Assembly (NCBI GenBank): GCA_029256305.1
Contig: JAQSYE010000004.1
Coordinates: 1 to 54,491, forward strand
DNA from: Lacrimispora sp.
GTDB taxonomy: Bacteria > Bacillota > Clostridia > Lachnospirales > Lachnospiraceae
Length of the DNA: 54,491 nucleotides
Direction: 5' to 3'
Of the stretch, positions 7,734-16,633 are shown piece by piece (the first letter of the stretch is position 1; each line of letters opens with the position of its first letter). Both the position numbers and the translations under genes were made by a program. Under the pieces are notes generated by a model. The model saw only the letters and a program-made list of their open reading frames with translations, did no database searches and was not told the DNA's origin.

Positions 7734-8128
7734 ACCTCCACCTCCCCTGAAACCATTCCGAATACGGTCTTTATGTCAAAGGTGCATTTCATGGATCCTA
7801 ACGCTGTCTCAAAGACAAAGTTATCAACTGACAGGAACCGGGAATCTATGGAGAACGCTTCTCGAATCCGTCTTTTTAACATGCTTGCCACGTACTCCGG
7901 TGGTTTTCCGACTAATTTTTTTAACTCTCTGCCAAAATTTGATGAATAGATCTGATTCTGATATCTTTCAGTATCCAGTATTATTTCTGCCGCCTGTTTC
8001 AATGCCTCCAGGCCGCCGCCTACTTTCTTGATGGTACCAGTACTTTTATCCACCAAGTATGTATCCGTCGCATACTCCACGGTATTCTCTCCATAATTTG
8101 TATTTACAGATTCCGGAAGAGTTGACAT
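7730..8128 (-). CDS. Baseplate wedge protein, gp25/XkdS family (DUF2634)
   Basis: A 132-residue protein similar in position and pattern to XkdS. The central stretch (LEALKQAAEIILDTERYQNQIY, then REAFSIDSRFLSVDNF) matches the GPW/gp25 lysozyme-like fold used in baseplate wedges of contractile tails and related injection systems. It is structural, with no enzymatic role expected. Start ATG 8128. It sits between the XkdR-like and J genes, as in PBSX. Confidence 0.85.
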   Translation of the reverse strand: MSTLPESVNTNYGENTVEYATDTYLVDKSTGTIKKVGGGLEALKQAAEIILDTERYQNQIYSSNFGRELKKLVGKPPEYVASMLKRRIREAFSIDSRFLSVDNFVFETALGSMKCTFDIKTVFGMVSGEVEV

Positions 8129-8136
8129 ATTATCAC

Positions 8137-8430
8137 CTACACTTTCGCCATTACGATATAGTTCTGCCCTGAATTTGCTTTTAGATAGAGGACTTTGTCT
8201 CCGGCTTTCAATCCTGGATTCAAGACTACAGTCTCTCCCTGAATGGTGACAGCCCTGTATCGTACATTGTCTGTCAGTACCGCCACTGGCTCTTTAACGG
8301 TCAGCTGCGTAGCCTGTATTTTTATTGTCAGGGGGGAGGCAGAAACCACAGTAGCATAGCCGGTGTCCAGTAGATCCATAGCCCTTACCGTATCAATGAC
8401 AATTGATTTAATCGTCTCTATTAATTCCAT
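8137..8430 (-). CDS. XkdR-like baseplate protein (DUF2577)
   Basis: A 97-residue protein with an N-terminal amphipathic helix (ELIETIKSIVIDTVRAMDLL) followed by an OB-like beta barrel (GYATVVSASPLTIKIQ, LKAGDKVLYL). It matches the DUF2577/XkdR family, a spike- or hub-associated baseplate component. Gene order XkdQ-XkdR-XkdS supports the call. Confidence 0.82.
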   Translation of the reverse strand: MELIETIKSIVIDTVRAMDLLDTGYATVVSASPLTIKIQATQLTVKEPVAVLTDNVRYRAVTIQGETVVLNPGLKAGDKVLYLKANSGQNYIVMAKV

Positions 8431-8440
8431 TTCAGCCTCC

Positions 8441-9418
8441 TTAAAGATTTATAATTTTTGCTTCTAGGCTCATAGTGTGTTCTCCGTTTGAAAAAGTGTG
8501 TTTTACTTTATCCAGCAAAAGGAACAGACCACTGGAAAGCTCAGGTACATCCTTGATTTTAAACTTTGCCATAGCACCTGCTTTAAGCCCCGGCACTCCA
8601 CCGACACCGTCAATCGATATTGTCTTAAGCACTCTGTCATAGTAAGCCATCATAATATTTCCCTGTTCATTGATCTGCGCTTCATTGAGGTTTTCATCTA
8701 CTTTTACATACTTTTGTAAAAGCCCCCACTTATTTATTGTGGTGCTATCACTAAAGGTATAGGTATCTCCCTGACCAGTTTCCTTGTTTGGGCGGACAAG
8801 CTTTACCTGATTGTAAGTATCTGAGTCTATGTCTGATTTATAGGAATAATCTGTTACAATACTGCCGTTCCCAATAAGGATGTCAGACATCAAGTTTTTG
8901 GCTTCTGTCAGACATAACTTACCAAAATTATCATAAAGAACAAAGGTCCTGCCGGTATTGTACTGTGTCAGCTGCAGTCCATACTCTATAATGTCCAGGC
9001 ATTCTGTACTTTCCTTGGTAAGAGTGGGTATAATGTACCCTGTATCTTCCAATATTCCTATTTGCAACTGCATATCTGTAGCAATTTGCTGTATGATCTC
9101 GCCCAGCTTCTTTCCTTCAATGCTGTAACTGGCGCTTGACTTTAAATATCTAAGCTGATCGTAAGCAGTCACAGAAACAACACCCTCGCGATCCTGCTCC
9201 GTTACAAACACAAATCCCAGAAAAATCTCGGCCCCATCTACATAAAATTGCACCTTGGCTCCCTCCGTCAAATTAATAGCCTTTTTCTGGATAAAAGAAA
9301 ATGTTAATTTGCCCGCACTACCACTTCTGTTCGTGGTATAAGCGACTTTTTCTGTAATCGGGGCATAGTCATACATGGTATTTAATTCAGCATTGAAAAC
9401 TAAAAGTTTATAATTCAT
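8441..9418 (-). CDS. Baseplate hub protein, XkdQ family
   Basis: A 325-residue protein matching XkdQ, the late-control gpD-like hub that carries the spike. The N-terminus has repeated beta strands (GKLTFSFIQKK, FYVDGAEIFLGFVFVTEQD). The middle contains a helix pair typical of hub domains (LGEIIQQIATDMQLQIG), and the end returns to beta structure. It overlaps the upstream LysM-type gene by four bases (9415-9418), so expression is coupled. Confidence 0.85.
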   Translation of the reverse strand: MNYKLLVFNAELNTMYDYAPITEKVAYTTNRSGSAGKLTFSFIQKKAINLTEGAKVQFYVDGAEIFLGFVFVTEQDREGVVSVTAYDQLRYLKSSASYSIEGKKLGEIIQQIATDMQLQIGILEDTGYIIPTLTKESTECLDIIEYGLQLTQYNTGRTFVLYDNFGKLCLTEAKNLMSDILIGNGSIVTDYSYKSDIDSDTYNQVKLVRPNKETGQGDTYTFSDSTTINKWGLLQKYVKVDENLNEAQINEQGNIMMAYYDRVLKTISIDGVGGVPGLKAGAMAKFKIKDVPELSSGLFLLLDKVKHTFSNGEHTMSLEAKIINL

Positions 9419-10137
9419 CCTGTTACCTGCAGCTGATCTGCCTTAATCCAGCCACGGCTTCCACCGATCAGAATCGGATAAGGTCTGGAAGCGTCCGGAA
9501 TAATCCTTGAAACAGTTGTTGATAGGTTATTTGCCGTACCGGTGGGCTTATCTCCGTAACTGCTGCTGAAATAAGTACCATTTGCAATGACCACGGCACC
9601 CACACGTAACTCAGGGGCCGCTGATAACGGTCTCGGCTGTTCTTCAATCTGCACTGTTTGTGCAGGCTGTTCTGGTTGGGGAAGAGCAACTTTGATCGGA
9701 GCAAAATCCCGGTACTCTTTAAATTTAATCTTGTAATATACATCTCCAGCCTCTCCACCTTTTTCTGTAGTTTCGAAGCTATCAATTACTGCGCTGATAT
9801 TCGTATCAAACATCTTGCTGCCCCTGGCATCATACCGGCTTATGACAAGATCACATATCTCCTGATTATCCCTGGCGTCAATAATTGCTTCCACATAATC
9901 TCCTGGATCTGCCCAATCATGACCATAAATCAGCGGATCGTCACTGTCCCCAGGAAAATACGATTCCCAGGACACCTCCATTAAGGAAGGTAACCTGGGA
10001 ACTACAATTTCTCCTATATCTAAAACATTGTAAGTTTTATTGTCTGAAGGATACGAAATGCTATACTCTTTAGGATTAACAGGGAACTCTATCGTATTCC
10101 CTCCCATGTCAGCAAAAAATTTATATTTGTTTCGCAT
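9415..10137 (-). CDS. XkdP-like baseplate/tail protein
   Basis: A 240-residue protein in the position of PBSX XkdP, between the tape measure and XkdQ. It has a conserved N-terminal half (FPVNPKEYSISYPSDNKTYNV ends in the VLDIGEIVVPRLP region) typical of the family, a proline/glutamate linker near residues 152-175, and a short C-terminal beta domain (RVGAVVIANGTYFSSSYGDKP) that resembles an SH3-like module more than the LysM usual in XkdP. It probably joins tail tube to baseplate. Confidence 0.8.
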   Translation of the reverse strand: MRNKYKFFADMGGNTIEFPVNPKEYSISYPSDNKTYNVLDIGEIVVPRLPSLMEVSWESYFPGDSDDPLIYGHDWADPGDYVEAIIDARDNQEICDLVISRYDARGSKMFDTNISAVIDSFETTEKGGEAGDVYYKIKFKEYRDFAPIKVALPQPEQPAQTVQIEEQPRPLSAAPELRVGAVVIANGTYFSSSYGDKPTGTANNLSTTVSRIIPDASRPYPILIGGSRGWIKADQLQVTG

Positions 10138-10145
10138 AATTCCTC

Positions 10146-12200
10146 CTATCCTGCAACAACATTACTGCTGGAAGCATGTTGGGCTCCCAAAGCATTATTT
10201 AACGCACCAAGCACGGCATTAATATCGGAACCTGCCCCTCCTGCAACACTCTGACTAACAGAAAGATTTGTCTGGGGTACCGTTAGATTGACCAGCGCTA
10301 CATATTGCCGCTCTGACAAATCGCGAAGAAGTTTGATATTTTCATCAGCAATATTTACGTCTTCCTCTATTTTTCCAACCTTGCCAACCTTTTCGACATT
10401 TTTTATATCAGCATTTCCAGCCTTATAACCGTCGTCCCCAGCTGCTTTTCTAGCTGCTTCCGCTTTGGCTGTCTCGATTGCTGCCTGACGCTGCATCCTT
10501 GCATCGTCAGCCGCTCTTTCGGCTCTGGCATATTGATCCTTCATTTCAGCCTTGGCGTTCTCAACTACACCTTTCTTCCCGGCGAGTTCCGTTGCCCGCT
10601 GCTGCTGTTTTATCTTTTCTTCAACGGCTGCACCAGTGGCAAATTCTACGTGATCAATCAAACTAATAGATACACCTGGTATATTATTGGCCATTGCAAT
10701 CAGTTTGTTAACTCCGTCAATAGCTCCGTTTACCAGATCTTGCAAAATTGCAAGGGCTTTCACCTTTGTATTTCCAAGAGAATCGAGCACCCTCACGCGA
10801 AAAGAATCAAAAGCAAAAGCGGCATCTAATATACCACCTCTCATAAGAGACCACGCTAACATGAAGCCTAGCTTTAACCGATCTGCATATGTCAGAACTT
10901 GGTTCACGCAAATCAACCAGGCTACCTGAATGCCGCCTACCGATTGTACCCACTTATAGATAGCTGCTACAATGGCGCCTATCACAAGGGCAATCCATAG
11001 AAATGGATTAGTAAGCATACTAACAACTAACGCTTGATTGGCTGCTACAGAAAGCCACGTAACAGCAGTGTATATCCCCCAGGCCCCAGCCGCCACCAGT
11101 ATACCAATGGCAAGCCCATAAAATACAGGAGCTATCGAGGACCAGTGCTCATAAATAAAAGTTGCGCCCTCTCCAATCACCTGTATAACCGGCTGAAATG
11201 CCTGAAGAATAGAGTTAGAGATGGCGGTCCATACTTGTTGATAAGTCATAGGCATGGATTCAAAATCCTGATTTATTTTATCGGTAGCCGCCAGCATTGC
11301 ATTTTTTACAATCTCAGCTGTAATCTCGCCGTTTGATGCCATCTCACGAATTTTTCCAATGGGAACATTAAGATAGTCGGCTATGGTCTGGATAACATTC
11401 GGCGCTGCTTCGAAAACTGCATTTAATTCCTCGCCACGCAGAACCCCGGATCCAAGCGCCTGGGTAAGCTGAAGCGATGCGGAGGAAATTTCCTGTTGGC
11501 TGGCGCCGGCTATAATAAACTGCTTGTTTAAATTTTCAACGAAAGCCACGACCTCGTCACTTCCGGAAAAAGCGTCTCCTGCTCTTTGCCCCATCTTTGC
11601 TACCACATCCGCGGTGGCAAGATAACTTGTTCTGGTCCTCTGCGCAGATCGGAATATGGCTTCCTGGATTCTTTCTGTTTCCTGAAGGCTGTCGTTCATA
11701 CCACTTTCCTGACCTCCACCACCAGACGGTTTAGCCGCCGAAGATTGGAATCCTTTATTCATCAAATTAATTCGGGCGGTCGTTTGCGTCATTTCATCAG
11801 ACAAACCCAACACCTTAAATCCTGCGAACACCGCGACCACTTTTTTAAGGGTTGACAGTAAATTCTCTGCCGAACCGGTTGTTTCTTTTACTTTTTGGTT
11901 GTGATTTTCCTGCTCTCTGGCGGCTTTAGAGGTATTGCTTGCTATTTTGATTAGCTGCGCTTCCAGTCGATCAAATCCGGAGGAGGATATCTCATTGGCT
12001 GACTCCCCTATTTGTCTCATGTTCGTAATAACTGCACCTGTAGCACCACCAATAGATCGGCGCATTGTCTTTTCTGTTCTCATTACAGATTGATCAATTC
12101 GACTCATTTGCTGCACTGAAGAATTCCCAAGTTCGAGGAACTTGGAAAAAGATGCGCTAAACTGATCGCTAAGTATAAACTCTTCTCTTATCTCTCCCAT
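10146..12200 (-). CDS. Tail tape measure protein
   Basis: A 684-residue protein that sets tail length and is ejected with DNA. The N-terminal 110 residues are coiled-coil-like, residues about 170-310 carry the TMP_2-type core (FVENLNKQFIIAGASQQEIS, GEELNAVFEAAPNVIQTIAD), and residues about 350-430 are strongly hydrophobic (FYGLAIGILVAAGAWGIYT, NPFLWIALVIGAIVAAIYK), as expected for a membrane-penetrating segment. An Ala/Lys/Glu-rich coiled coil follows near 540-600. At this length the tail should be fairly short, on the order of 100 nm by the usual rule (inference). Confidence 0.93.
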   Translation of the reverse strand: MGEIREEFILSDQFSASFSKFLELGNSSVQQMSRIDQSVMRTEKTMRRSIGGATGAVITNMRQIGESANEISSSGFDRLEAQLIKIASNTSKAAREQENHNQKVKETTGSAENLLSTLKKVVAVFAGFKVLGLSDEMTQTTARINLMNKGFQSSAAKPSGGGGQESGMNDSLQETERIQEAIFRSAQRTRTSYLATADVVAKMGQRAGDAFSGSDEVVAFVENLNKQFIIAGASQQEISSASLQLTQALGSGVLRGEELNAVFEAAPNVIQTIADYLNVPIGKIREMASNGEITAEIVKNAMLAATDKINQDFESMPMTYQQVWTAISNSILQAFQPVIQVIGEGATFIYEHWSSIAPVFYGLAIGILVAAGAWGIYTAVTWLSVAANQALVVSMLTNPFLWIALVIGAIVAAIYKWVQSVGGIQVAWLICVNQVLTYADRLKLGFMLAWSLMRGGILDAAFAFDSFRVRVLDSLGNTKVKALAILQDLVNGAIDGVNKLIAMANNIPGVSISLIDHVEFATGAAVEEKIKQQQRATELAGKKGVVENAKAEMKDQYARAERAADDARMQRQAAIETAKAEAARKAAGDDGYKAGNADIKNVEKVGKVGKIEEDVNIADENIKLLRDLSERQYVALVNLTVPQTNLSVSQSVAGGAGSDINAVLGALNNALGAQHASSSNVVAG

Positions 12201-12210
12201 AGTTCCTCCT

Positions 12211-12366
12211 TTACTTTTTGGGCCTACTGTTGATTTCTTTTACTGCCATCTGGAATAACAATATTTTCTCGTTTTCCGGAAGCTTGGCAACCTCACCGGG
12301 GAAGCGGCCGTGATTGGCGAACATATAGTAAGCCAGTTGCACGTCCATATCTCCCCCGTTTAAGAG
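12211..12366 (-). CDS. Tail assembly chaperone, -1 frameshift extension (GT-like)
   Basis: This frame continues the gene at 12360-12776 after a -1 shift at A AAA AAC (12372-12366). It adds 51 residues (LLNGGDMDVQLAYYMFANHG onward, ending SRPKK), giving a fusion of about 188 residues. The frame stays open from the slip site to TAA at 12211-12213. An internal ATG at 12348 after GGGGGAG could also start a separate 45-residue protein. Contractile- and flexible-tailed phages widely make a short and a frameshifted tail chaperone between the tail tube and tape measure genes (lambda G/GT), which is exactly this position. Confidence 0.75.
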   Translation of the reverse strand, partial: LLNGGDMDVQLAYYMFANHGRFPGEVAKLPENEKILLFQMAVKEINSRPKK

Positions 12367-12776
12367 TTTTTTGCTTCTTCAAGCTTCTCCCCTGCGCTCT
12401 TCATGTCATTTAATTCCAGAATTGCTTCTGACAGACGGCTGTACTCTCCAATACTAAGCATCTGAGAAGGAACTTCCAACGGATCTTCAGTTCCATAATA
12501 TTTACATATTTCCTGATCACTGAAATCCGGTGTCTGTACACATGCAAGAATCAGTCTTCTGGTATAAAGAATGGTATCTGTTTTTTCCATTGGGACCCCA
12601 TCCACTTTCGCTGTTTTTCTGCTCATTCGAGAGAGTCTTTCATTTTCCTTCTGCGAAATGGCCTTGATAACGAATGGAACAGGCTTTCCATCCTCTCCTT
12701 TAAAACGATCGGAGATAATCACCTCTTTTGTTACTCCCGCTAACGATGGCTGTAAAAATGCTTTCAATGCGCTCAT
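12360..12776 (-). CDS. Tail assembly chaperone, short form (XkdN family)
   Basis: A 138-residue protein matching PBSX XkdN. It has an N-terminal beta part (VIISDRFKGEDGKPVPFVIK), a conserved ILYTRRLILACVQTPDF region near residues 70-87 and a helical C-terminus. Such chaperones coat the tape measure protein during tail assembly. The last codons GCA AAA AAC TCT TAA contain the frameshift heptamer, so part of translation should continue into the downstream frame. It lies between tube and tape measure, the universal position. Confidence 0.9.
   Translation of the reverse strand: MSALKAFLQPSLAGVTKEVIISDRFKGEDGKPVPFVIKAISQKENERLSRMSRKTAKVDGVPMEKTDTILYTRRLILACVQTPDFSDQEICKYYGTEDPLEVPSQMLSIGEYSRLSEAILELNDMKSAGEKLEEAKNS
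12366..12372 (-). promoter_or_regulatory. Programmed -1 ribosomal frameshift site A AAA AAC
   Basis: The zero-frame codons are GCA AAA AAC TCT TAA, so the heptamer is in the canonical X XXY YYZ phase and a stop follows two codons later. After slipping back one base the ribosome reads CTC TTA AAC GGG and continues to 12211. The G-rich stretch GGGGGAG about ten bases downstream may act as a Shine-Dalgarno-like or structural stimulator (inference). Confidence 0.8.
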
Positions 12777-12785
12777 TTAATCCTC

Positions 12786-13256
12786 CTATTCTCCCAGCTG
12801 TGCCGGGGATCCAAATGCGTTTAATACTTCTACGTTGGTAAAGCTGAATGAAATATCCATGGTCAAAAACTCTGTATCCGCATCCAGCATTGCAATGGGA
12901 AGCTTCTGAAGTTTTACGTTATATAAAGCTACCGTCTGAGACCCCACTGAGCTTCCTTGGTCTTCATTGGTAATTTGAAATGTAAAATACGGAAGTTTAC
13001 CGGTTTTCAAATAGGTTTTAAGCATATTTAAAAACTCTGGTGTTCCATAATAAATAGTAGCAGATCCAGACAGCGACACTCCGGAAGTCTTTTTCTGTAC
13101 CAAATTGGTACCAACCACCTTAAAATCTGATTCCTGAAACTCTGCATCTGCCTGAATTTTCTTTAATCCAAACATTTCCACGTTCCTGCCATCAATCACA
13201 GCGAAAGCCCGGCCAGCTTTCCCGTTTAAGGCGTCACGCTCTAATAAAAAGCTCAT
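12786..13256 (-). CDS. Tail tube protein (XkdM family)
   Basis: A 156-residue protein in the XkdM position directly after the sheath. It is beta-rich (KKTSGVSLSGSATIYYGTPE) with GRNVEMFGLKKIQADAEF near the N-terminus and an ending typical of the family (TMDISFSFTNVEVLNAF). It polymerises into the inner tube through which DNA passes. Start ATG 13256; spacing and strand fit one late operon. Confidence 0.9.
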   Translation of the reverse strand: MSFLLERDALNGKAGRAFAVIDGRNVEMFGLKKIQADAEFQESDFKVVGTNLVQKKTSGVSLSGSATIYYGTPEFLNMLKTYLKTGKLPYFTFQITNEDQGSSVGSQTVALYNVKLQKLPIAMLDADTEFLTMDISFSFTNVEVLNAFGSPAQLGE

Positions 13257-13269
13257 AATCTACCTCCTG

Positions 13270-14607
13270 TTAATCTGTAAGGGTTGCCGTGATATAAATC
13301 TTCTCTACGGCCGCTACTGGCTGGATTGCAAGTGTTATCACCACTGCATTGATTGCATCTCCCGCGCTTATAACCACATCATCTGCGACAAAGTTCTGAA
13401 TACCACCGTTTGCCTGGATCTCATTTAAATACCCCACAATCCAAGCCTTAAGTAAACCTCTACCGTCAGCATTGTTCTGAATCTTACCTATGTAGTTCTG
13501 CGAAAAATTCTTATAGATATCATTTGCAATGGAATCCAGAGTTCGAATGACTTGATTCAGGCTGAAGGCCTCACCTTTGTCTGGAGTGTAAGTGGTTAAA
13601 GTGTTAATATCTGATACCACTTTAACGCTTCCAAACTCTTCAAAAAAAACAATCTGACCTTTGTCCAATGCTTCGTCCACTTCCGATGCGTTCAGACGAG
13701 GAGTAACATTCACCGCGTCCGGATACTGTGCATATACCAGGGATTCGCTGTAATTTGCCCCCGCTTCCGCTCCGCCAATCCACCAAGTTGTCTGCTGTGG
13801 AGTAAGGACGGTCCCGTCTGACAGAACAATCCCGTTTCTCACAGAAATAACTGCATCAGAATTACTCTCAACGCCCGCCATAACAGCCTGACACTTCTTA
13901 CCTAGATTGTCCCGCATCCGTTTAATGAAAGCCACATAAGCGGCCTGAACAGTGCTGTCCACTCCATCATAGATCAGCACATTAAAGGTGTAAGGCTCCA
14001 AAACTGTCAGGAAAGTGGAATATGCTGCACTGCTTACAGTTCCGTCATTGCCTCCAGTTAAGGAAGTTCCTGCGCTGGCTGCTAAATTTCCAGTCCCTGA
14101 AAATACCACCCAATCATTACCTTTCAAGTCTGCAACCGTCTTTCCGATCTGAGTATGCTTTACGGCTCCATCAACAACGGTTTGTACTGTATAGCTTCCT
14201 TCGTTGTCAGGATCCGCAACAACAGCAATGGAAATATTATTTCCTCTTACGCCGTTATACTTTGCAGTAATCGTGAGCGGTGCAATGGTAGCGATTGCTT
14301 TTGCTGCCCCCGTAGAAGTTGGGCGATATAACATAACCTTTGCAGGCCCTTTAGTATGCCCGCTACCTTTAAAAATCTCCCTCAAAAACAAGGCTTTGTC
14401 ATTGGTAGAGTCGTATCCAATGAATGAAGTGAGATCGTCACCCACATTAATGGTCATGATCTCATCCTCTGGCCCCCAGGACAACTGCTTGCAGATTGCA
14501 ACCACTCCCCGATCTCCCACGCTGACAACCTGCGCCATGCTTGATTTTACATTAATGTAAACACCAGGCTGCTTTTTATTTTGACTGGTCCATGTTCCTC
14601 CGGACAT
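13270..14607 (-). CDS. Tail sheath protein (XkdK family)
   Basis: A 445-residue contractile sheath protein. The start GTWTSQNKKQPGVYINVKS is the typical opening in which PGVY precedes the first strand. The middle has GVRGNNISIAVV and a fold with FNVLIYDGVDSTVQAAYVAF. The C-terminus (GRGLLKAWIVGYLNEIQANG, then VVITLAIQPVAAVEKIYITA) is the conserved sheath domain that links to neighbouring subunits. With tube, hub and J protein it establishes a myovirus morphology. Confidence 0.95.
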   Translation of the reverse strand: MSGGTWTSQNKKQPGVYINVKSSMAQVVSVGDRGVVAICKQLSWGPEDEIMTINVGDDLTSFIGYDSTNDKALFLREIFKGSGHTKGPAKVMLYRPTSTGAAKAIATIAPLTITAKYNGVRGNNISIAVVADPDNEGSYTVQTVVDGAVKHTQIGKTVADLKGNDWVVFSGTGNLAASAGTSLTGGNDGTVSSAAYSTFLTVLEPYTFNVLIYDGVDSTVQAAYVAFIKRMRDNLGKKCQAVMAGVESNSDAVISVRNGIVLSDGTVLTPQQTTWWIGGAEAGANYSESLVYAQYPDAVNVTPRLNASEVDEALDKGQIVFFEEFGSVKVVSDINTLTTYTPDKGEAFSLNQVIRTLDSIANDIYKNFSQNYIGKIQNNADGRGLLKAWIVGYLNEIQANGGIQNFVADDVVISAGDAINAVVITLAIQPVAAVEKIYITATLTD

Positions 14608-14781
14608 CTATTCTCCCTCCTTCTTTCCAAAAAACTTATCTAATATTTCTCTTGCTTCTTCCGCGGTGTACTCCGGATCAGGGAGTAGCACCCTAGCAAA
14701 ATCCTGCTGATAGCTTGTAAATCCCTTGCTTTTAAGCAGAGACTCTGTTTTGTACTTAACTGGTACCGCTTTATTTGACAT
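14608..14781 (-). CDS. Small phage protein upstream of the sheath
   Basis: A 57-residue protein, found because the stretch between sheath and tail terminator has a full frame with a good ribosome site (GAAGGAGGTATAAAG before ATG 14781). The sequence is basic at the N-terminus (SNKAVPVKYKTESLLKSKGF) and acidic at the C-terminus (YTAEEAREILDKFFGKKEGE). Similar short proteins sit just upstream of clostridial phage sheath genes. Function unknown. Confidence 0.7.
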   Translation of the reverse strand: MSNKAVPVKYKTESLLKSKGFTSYQQDFARVLLPDPEYTAEEAREILDKFFGKKEGE

Positions 14782-14782
14782 G

Positions 14783-15229
14783 CTACTTTATACCTCCTTC
14801 ATAAGATTCTGCTGATTCAATCGTAGGCGTGTTATCAGGATAGGAAACCACTGCTTTTACAGTAAATTGATAATGCAGTTCATCTTCATCAATCTTCCAT
14901 TCCCTGTCATAGGTCCGCAGGCTATACTTACTCTCACCGTCCACGTAAGAAACAAATTCCAAAGCATAGTCCAACCGATCTGCAACGGATACTAGCTGAT
15001 CGTACATGTCTGTATCACTGTTCTCTACCAGATAGACGATATCAATACCGATATTTCGCATAAAACGACGTCCGATCCGGTTCTCCATCTCAGTCGGCAT
15101 GAAGAACACAAAAAAACAAGGAACTGACGTCCCCTGTTTGCTCGGATTGCTATATGTTGGTATATCCGGATAGCTCTCTTTTAGTACTCCACAAATAGAA
15201 TCTAACAGCCTTTCAAGCGTAAATGTCAT
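14783..15229 (-). CDS. Tail terminator-type protein (DUF6838-like)
   Basis: A 148-residue protein in the XkdJ-like position between the gp10-like protein and sheath. The N-terminal TLERLLDSICGVLKESYPDIP and the conserved PCFFVFFMPTEMENRIGRRF region near residues 37-56 fit the phage tail terminator family. It would cap the tail and join it to the neck. It overlaps the upstream gene by four bases. The family assignment is from pattern and position. Confidence 0.78.
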   Translation of the reverse strand: MTFTLERLLDSICGVLKESYPDIPTYSNPSKQGTSVPCFFVFFMPTEMENRIGRRFMRNIGIDIVYLVENSDTDMYDQLVSVADRLDYALEFVSYVDGESKYSLRTYDREWKIDEDELHYQFTVKAVVSYPDNTPTIESAESYEGGIK

Positions 15230-15720
15230 TTGAAATTCTCCCTTATCCGCTTATCAAGTTCCATCTTTACTACATTTTTGTACCGTCCTATTGCTGCTTG
15301 CTTCATGTAAACCCCTTTAATGTAGGGAGTTTTGGTTCCTACCGTAATACCGCCCAGACTTGGATCTACCTTTTCAAGCATATTGCCGTTTATAATTAGT
15401 CCAGGGACAAAGTGTTTATCCATGCGGTGGCCATCATTTACGTAGGAAGCGTATTGCATGTTATTTGCGAGTGCGGTTCGGACTGTACCTCCTGTAACAG
15501 TAGCTTTTGTGGTGCTATCTGTAGCCCATGCCTGGGCCAGTTCTCCCGTCCGCGTACCGGTACCAGATATAGCGGATCCATTTGGTGGAGTTAATTCTGT
15601 AGCTCGTTCCACTGCTGCGATTGTAGCCCCTTCCATGACCTCCACCATAATTTTAGGCACGTTCTGCCCTTGCTTCCGCAATTGCTCTAGACGCTTCCTT
15701 GTTGCCTGACCAAAGGACAT
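15226..15720 (-). CDS. HK97 gp10-like tail/neck protein
   Basis: A 164-residue protein resembling the HK97 gp10 family (XkdI position). It has a helical N-terminus (TRKRLEQLRKQGQNVPKIMVE) followed by AVERATELTPPNGSAISGTG, a typical early motif, and YASYVNDGHRMDKHFVPG in the centre, where the Y..Y.N.GH pattern is characteristic. It acts at the head-tail joint. Start ATG 15720; four-base overlap with the terminator gene. Confidence 0.85.
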   Translation of the reverse strand: MSFGQATRKRLEQLRKQGQNVPKIMVEVMEGATIAAVERATELTPPNGSAISGTGTRTGELAQAWATDSTTKATVTGGTVRTALANNMQYASYVNDGHRMDKHFVPGLIINGNMLEKVDPSLGGITVGTKTPYIKGVYMKQAAIGRYKNVVKMELDKRIRENFK

Positions 15721-15732
15721 ATGCGCCCCTCC

Positions 15733-16119
15733 CTACTTTATCACTTCATCCATTGACAGGACGGTCTCTTGATGTTCCAATCCGGAAAGCATTCCACCAA
15801 CCGGATCATAATAAGGCTGCGGCAGTCCAGCAAAGTAACGTTCTGGATCCCGGTTACTCCCCAGGCGCCCACCCCTTACAATCATGAGCATATCCCCGGC
15901 TTTTAAGTCCACTGACACATCGCAAGCCACTTTATCCGTTGCCGTTGCCGTGGAAGCTGTTTCCTTCCATGAAGGACCGTTTCTTTTGGCACTGTAGACA
16001 CGGCAGGGAATATCACGGTAAAGTTCCTCCCGTTTCTTTTTATCAACATTACCGACCTTATAAGGGATATTTCTGGAAACACTCATAGAATCCGTGTACC
16101 AGTCTTCATCAAATAACAT
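15733..16119 (-). CDS. Head-tail connector protein
   Basis: A 128-residue protein in the position of PBSX XkdH. It is largely beta-structured ([36 protein letters not shown]) with a Pro/Tyr-rich segment ([18 protein letters not shown]) like stopper proteins of the neck. I do not see a firm family signature, so the call rests mostly on gene order between a DUF4054-type connector and the gp10-like protein. It overlaps the upstream gene by 11 bases. Confidence 0.7.
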   Translation of the reverse strand: MLFDEDWYTDSMSVSRNIPYKVGNVDKKKREELYRDIPCRVYSAKRNGPSWKETASTATATDKVACDVSVDLKAGDMLMIVRGGRLGSNRDPERYFAGLPQPYYDPVGGMLSGLEHQETVLSMDEVIK

Positions 16120-16621
16120 ACATTCCTCCCATTCCGATCATGCGAGCCATTGTGGCAAGTTGCTGACCGTACTGGGTGGCGTTCCATGATCCCCATTTGG
16201 CGCTTGCTTCTGTGATAGCTTCATTATCATAGCTTATGGTCGTATCTCCCATAGTTGCCTCTTTTACAAGTCCAGTCTGCTGACTGGTTGCGGCAGCTCT
16301 GGCCGGAGTTGCGGATCCCTCAGAATAAGTCTTTAAGTATAATGCCGAGAAGTGAGCCACATAAAGGCCAGCCGCATACCTCCATATTTCACAGTACCGG
16401 CTAGGCAATATGCTGGCGTTGGCATTATTAATAAAAACCTGCAACATAGGATCAGGAACCAGACTTATGATCTGGTTCTCTTCTTCCTCTCCCTGGCTGA
16501 TCCGCTTTTTTGTAAATTGAGGAAAATCAGCCAGAAACATTTCCTTCGTATAGGTTCCAATCTCACCCGGCTGCGGTATGTTTGCAGCTGCAGATATTAA
16601 ACCGTGAAACTGTTCAGACAT
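16109..16621 (-). CDS. Head-tail adaptor (DUF4054-type)
   Basis: A 170-residue protein of the DUF4054-like head completion group. [13 protein letters not shown] near residues 25-38, then a helix [20 protein letters not shown] and the [17 protein letters not shown] helix near 82-98 are typical of adaptors that dock under the portal. The Gly/Met-rich tail ([16 protein letters not shown]) also fits. It follows the capsid gene and a small protein, the usual neck order. Confidence 0.82.
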   Translation of the reverse strand: MSEQFHGLISAAANIPQPGEIGTYTKEMFLADFPQFTKKRISQGEEEENQIISLVPDPMLQVFINNANASILPSRYCEIWRYAAGLYVAHFSALYLKTYSEGSATPARAAATSQQTGLVKEATMGDTTISYDNEAITEASAKWGSWNATQYGQQLATMARMIGMGGMYVI

Positions 16622-16633
16622 ACTGTGTCCTCC

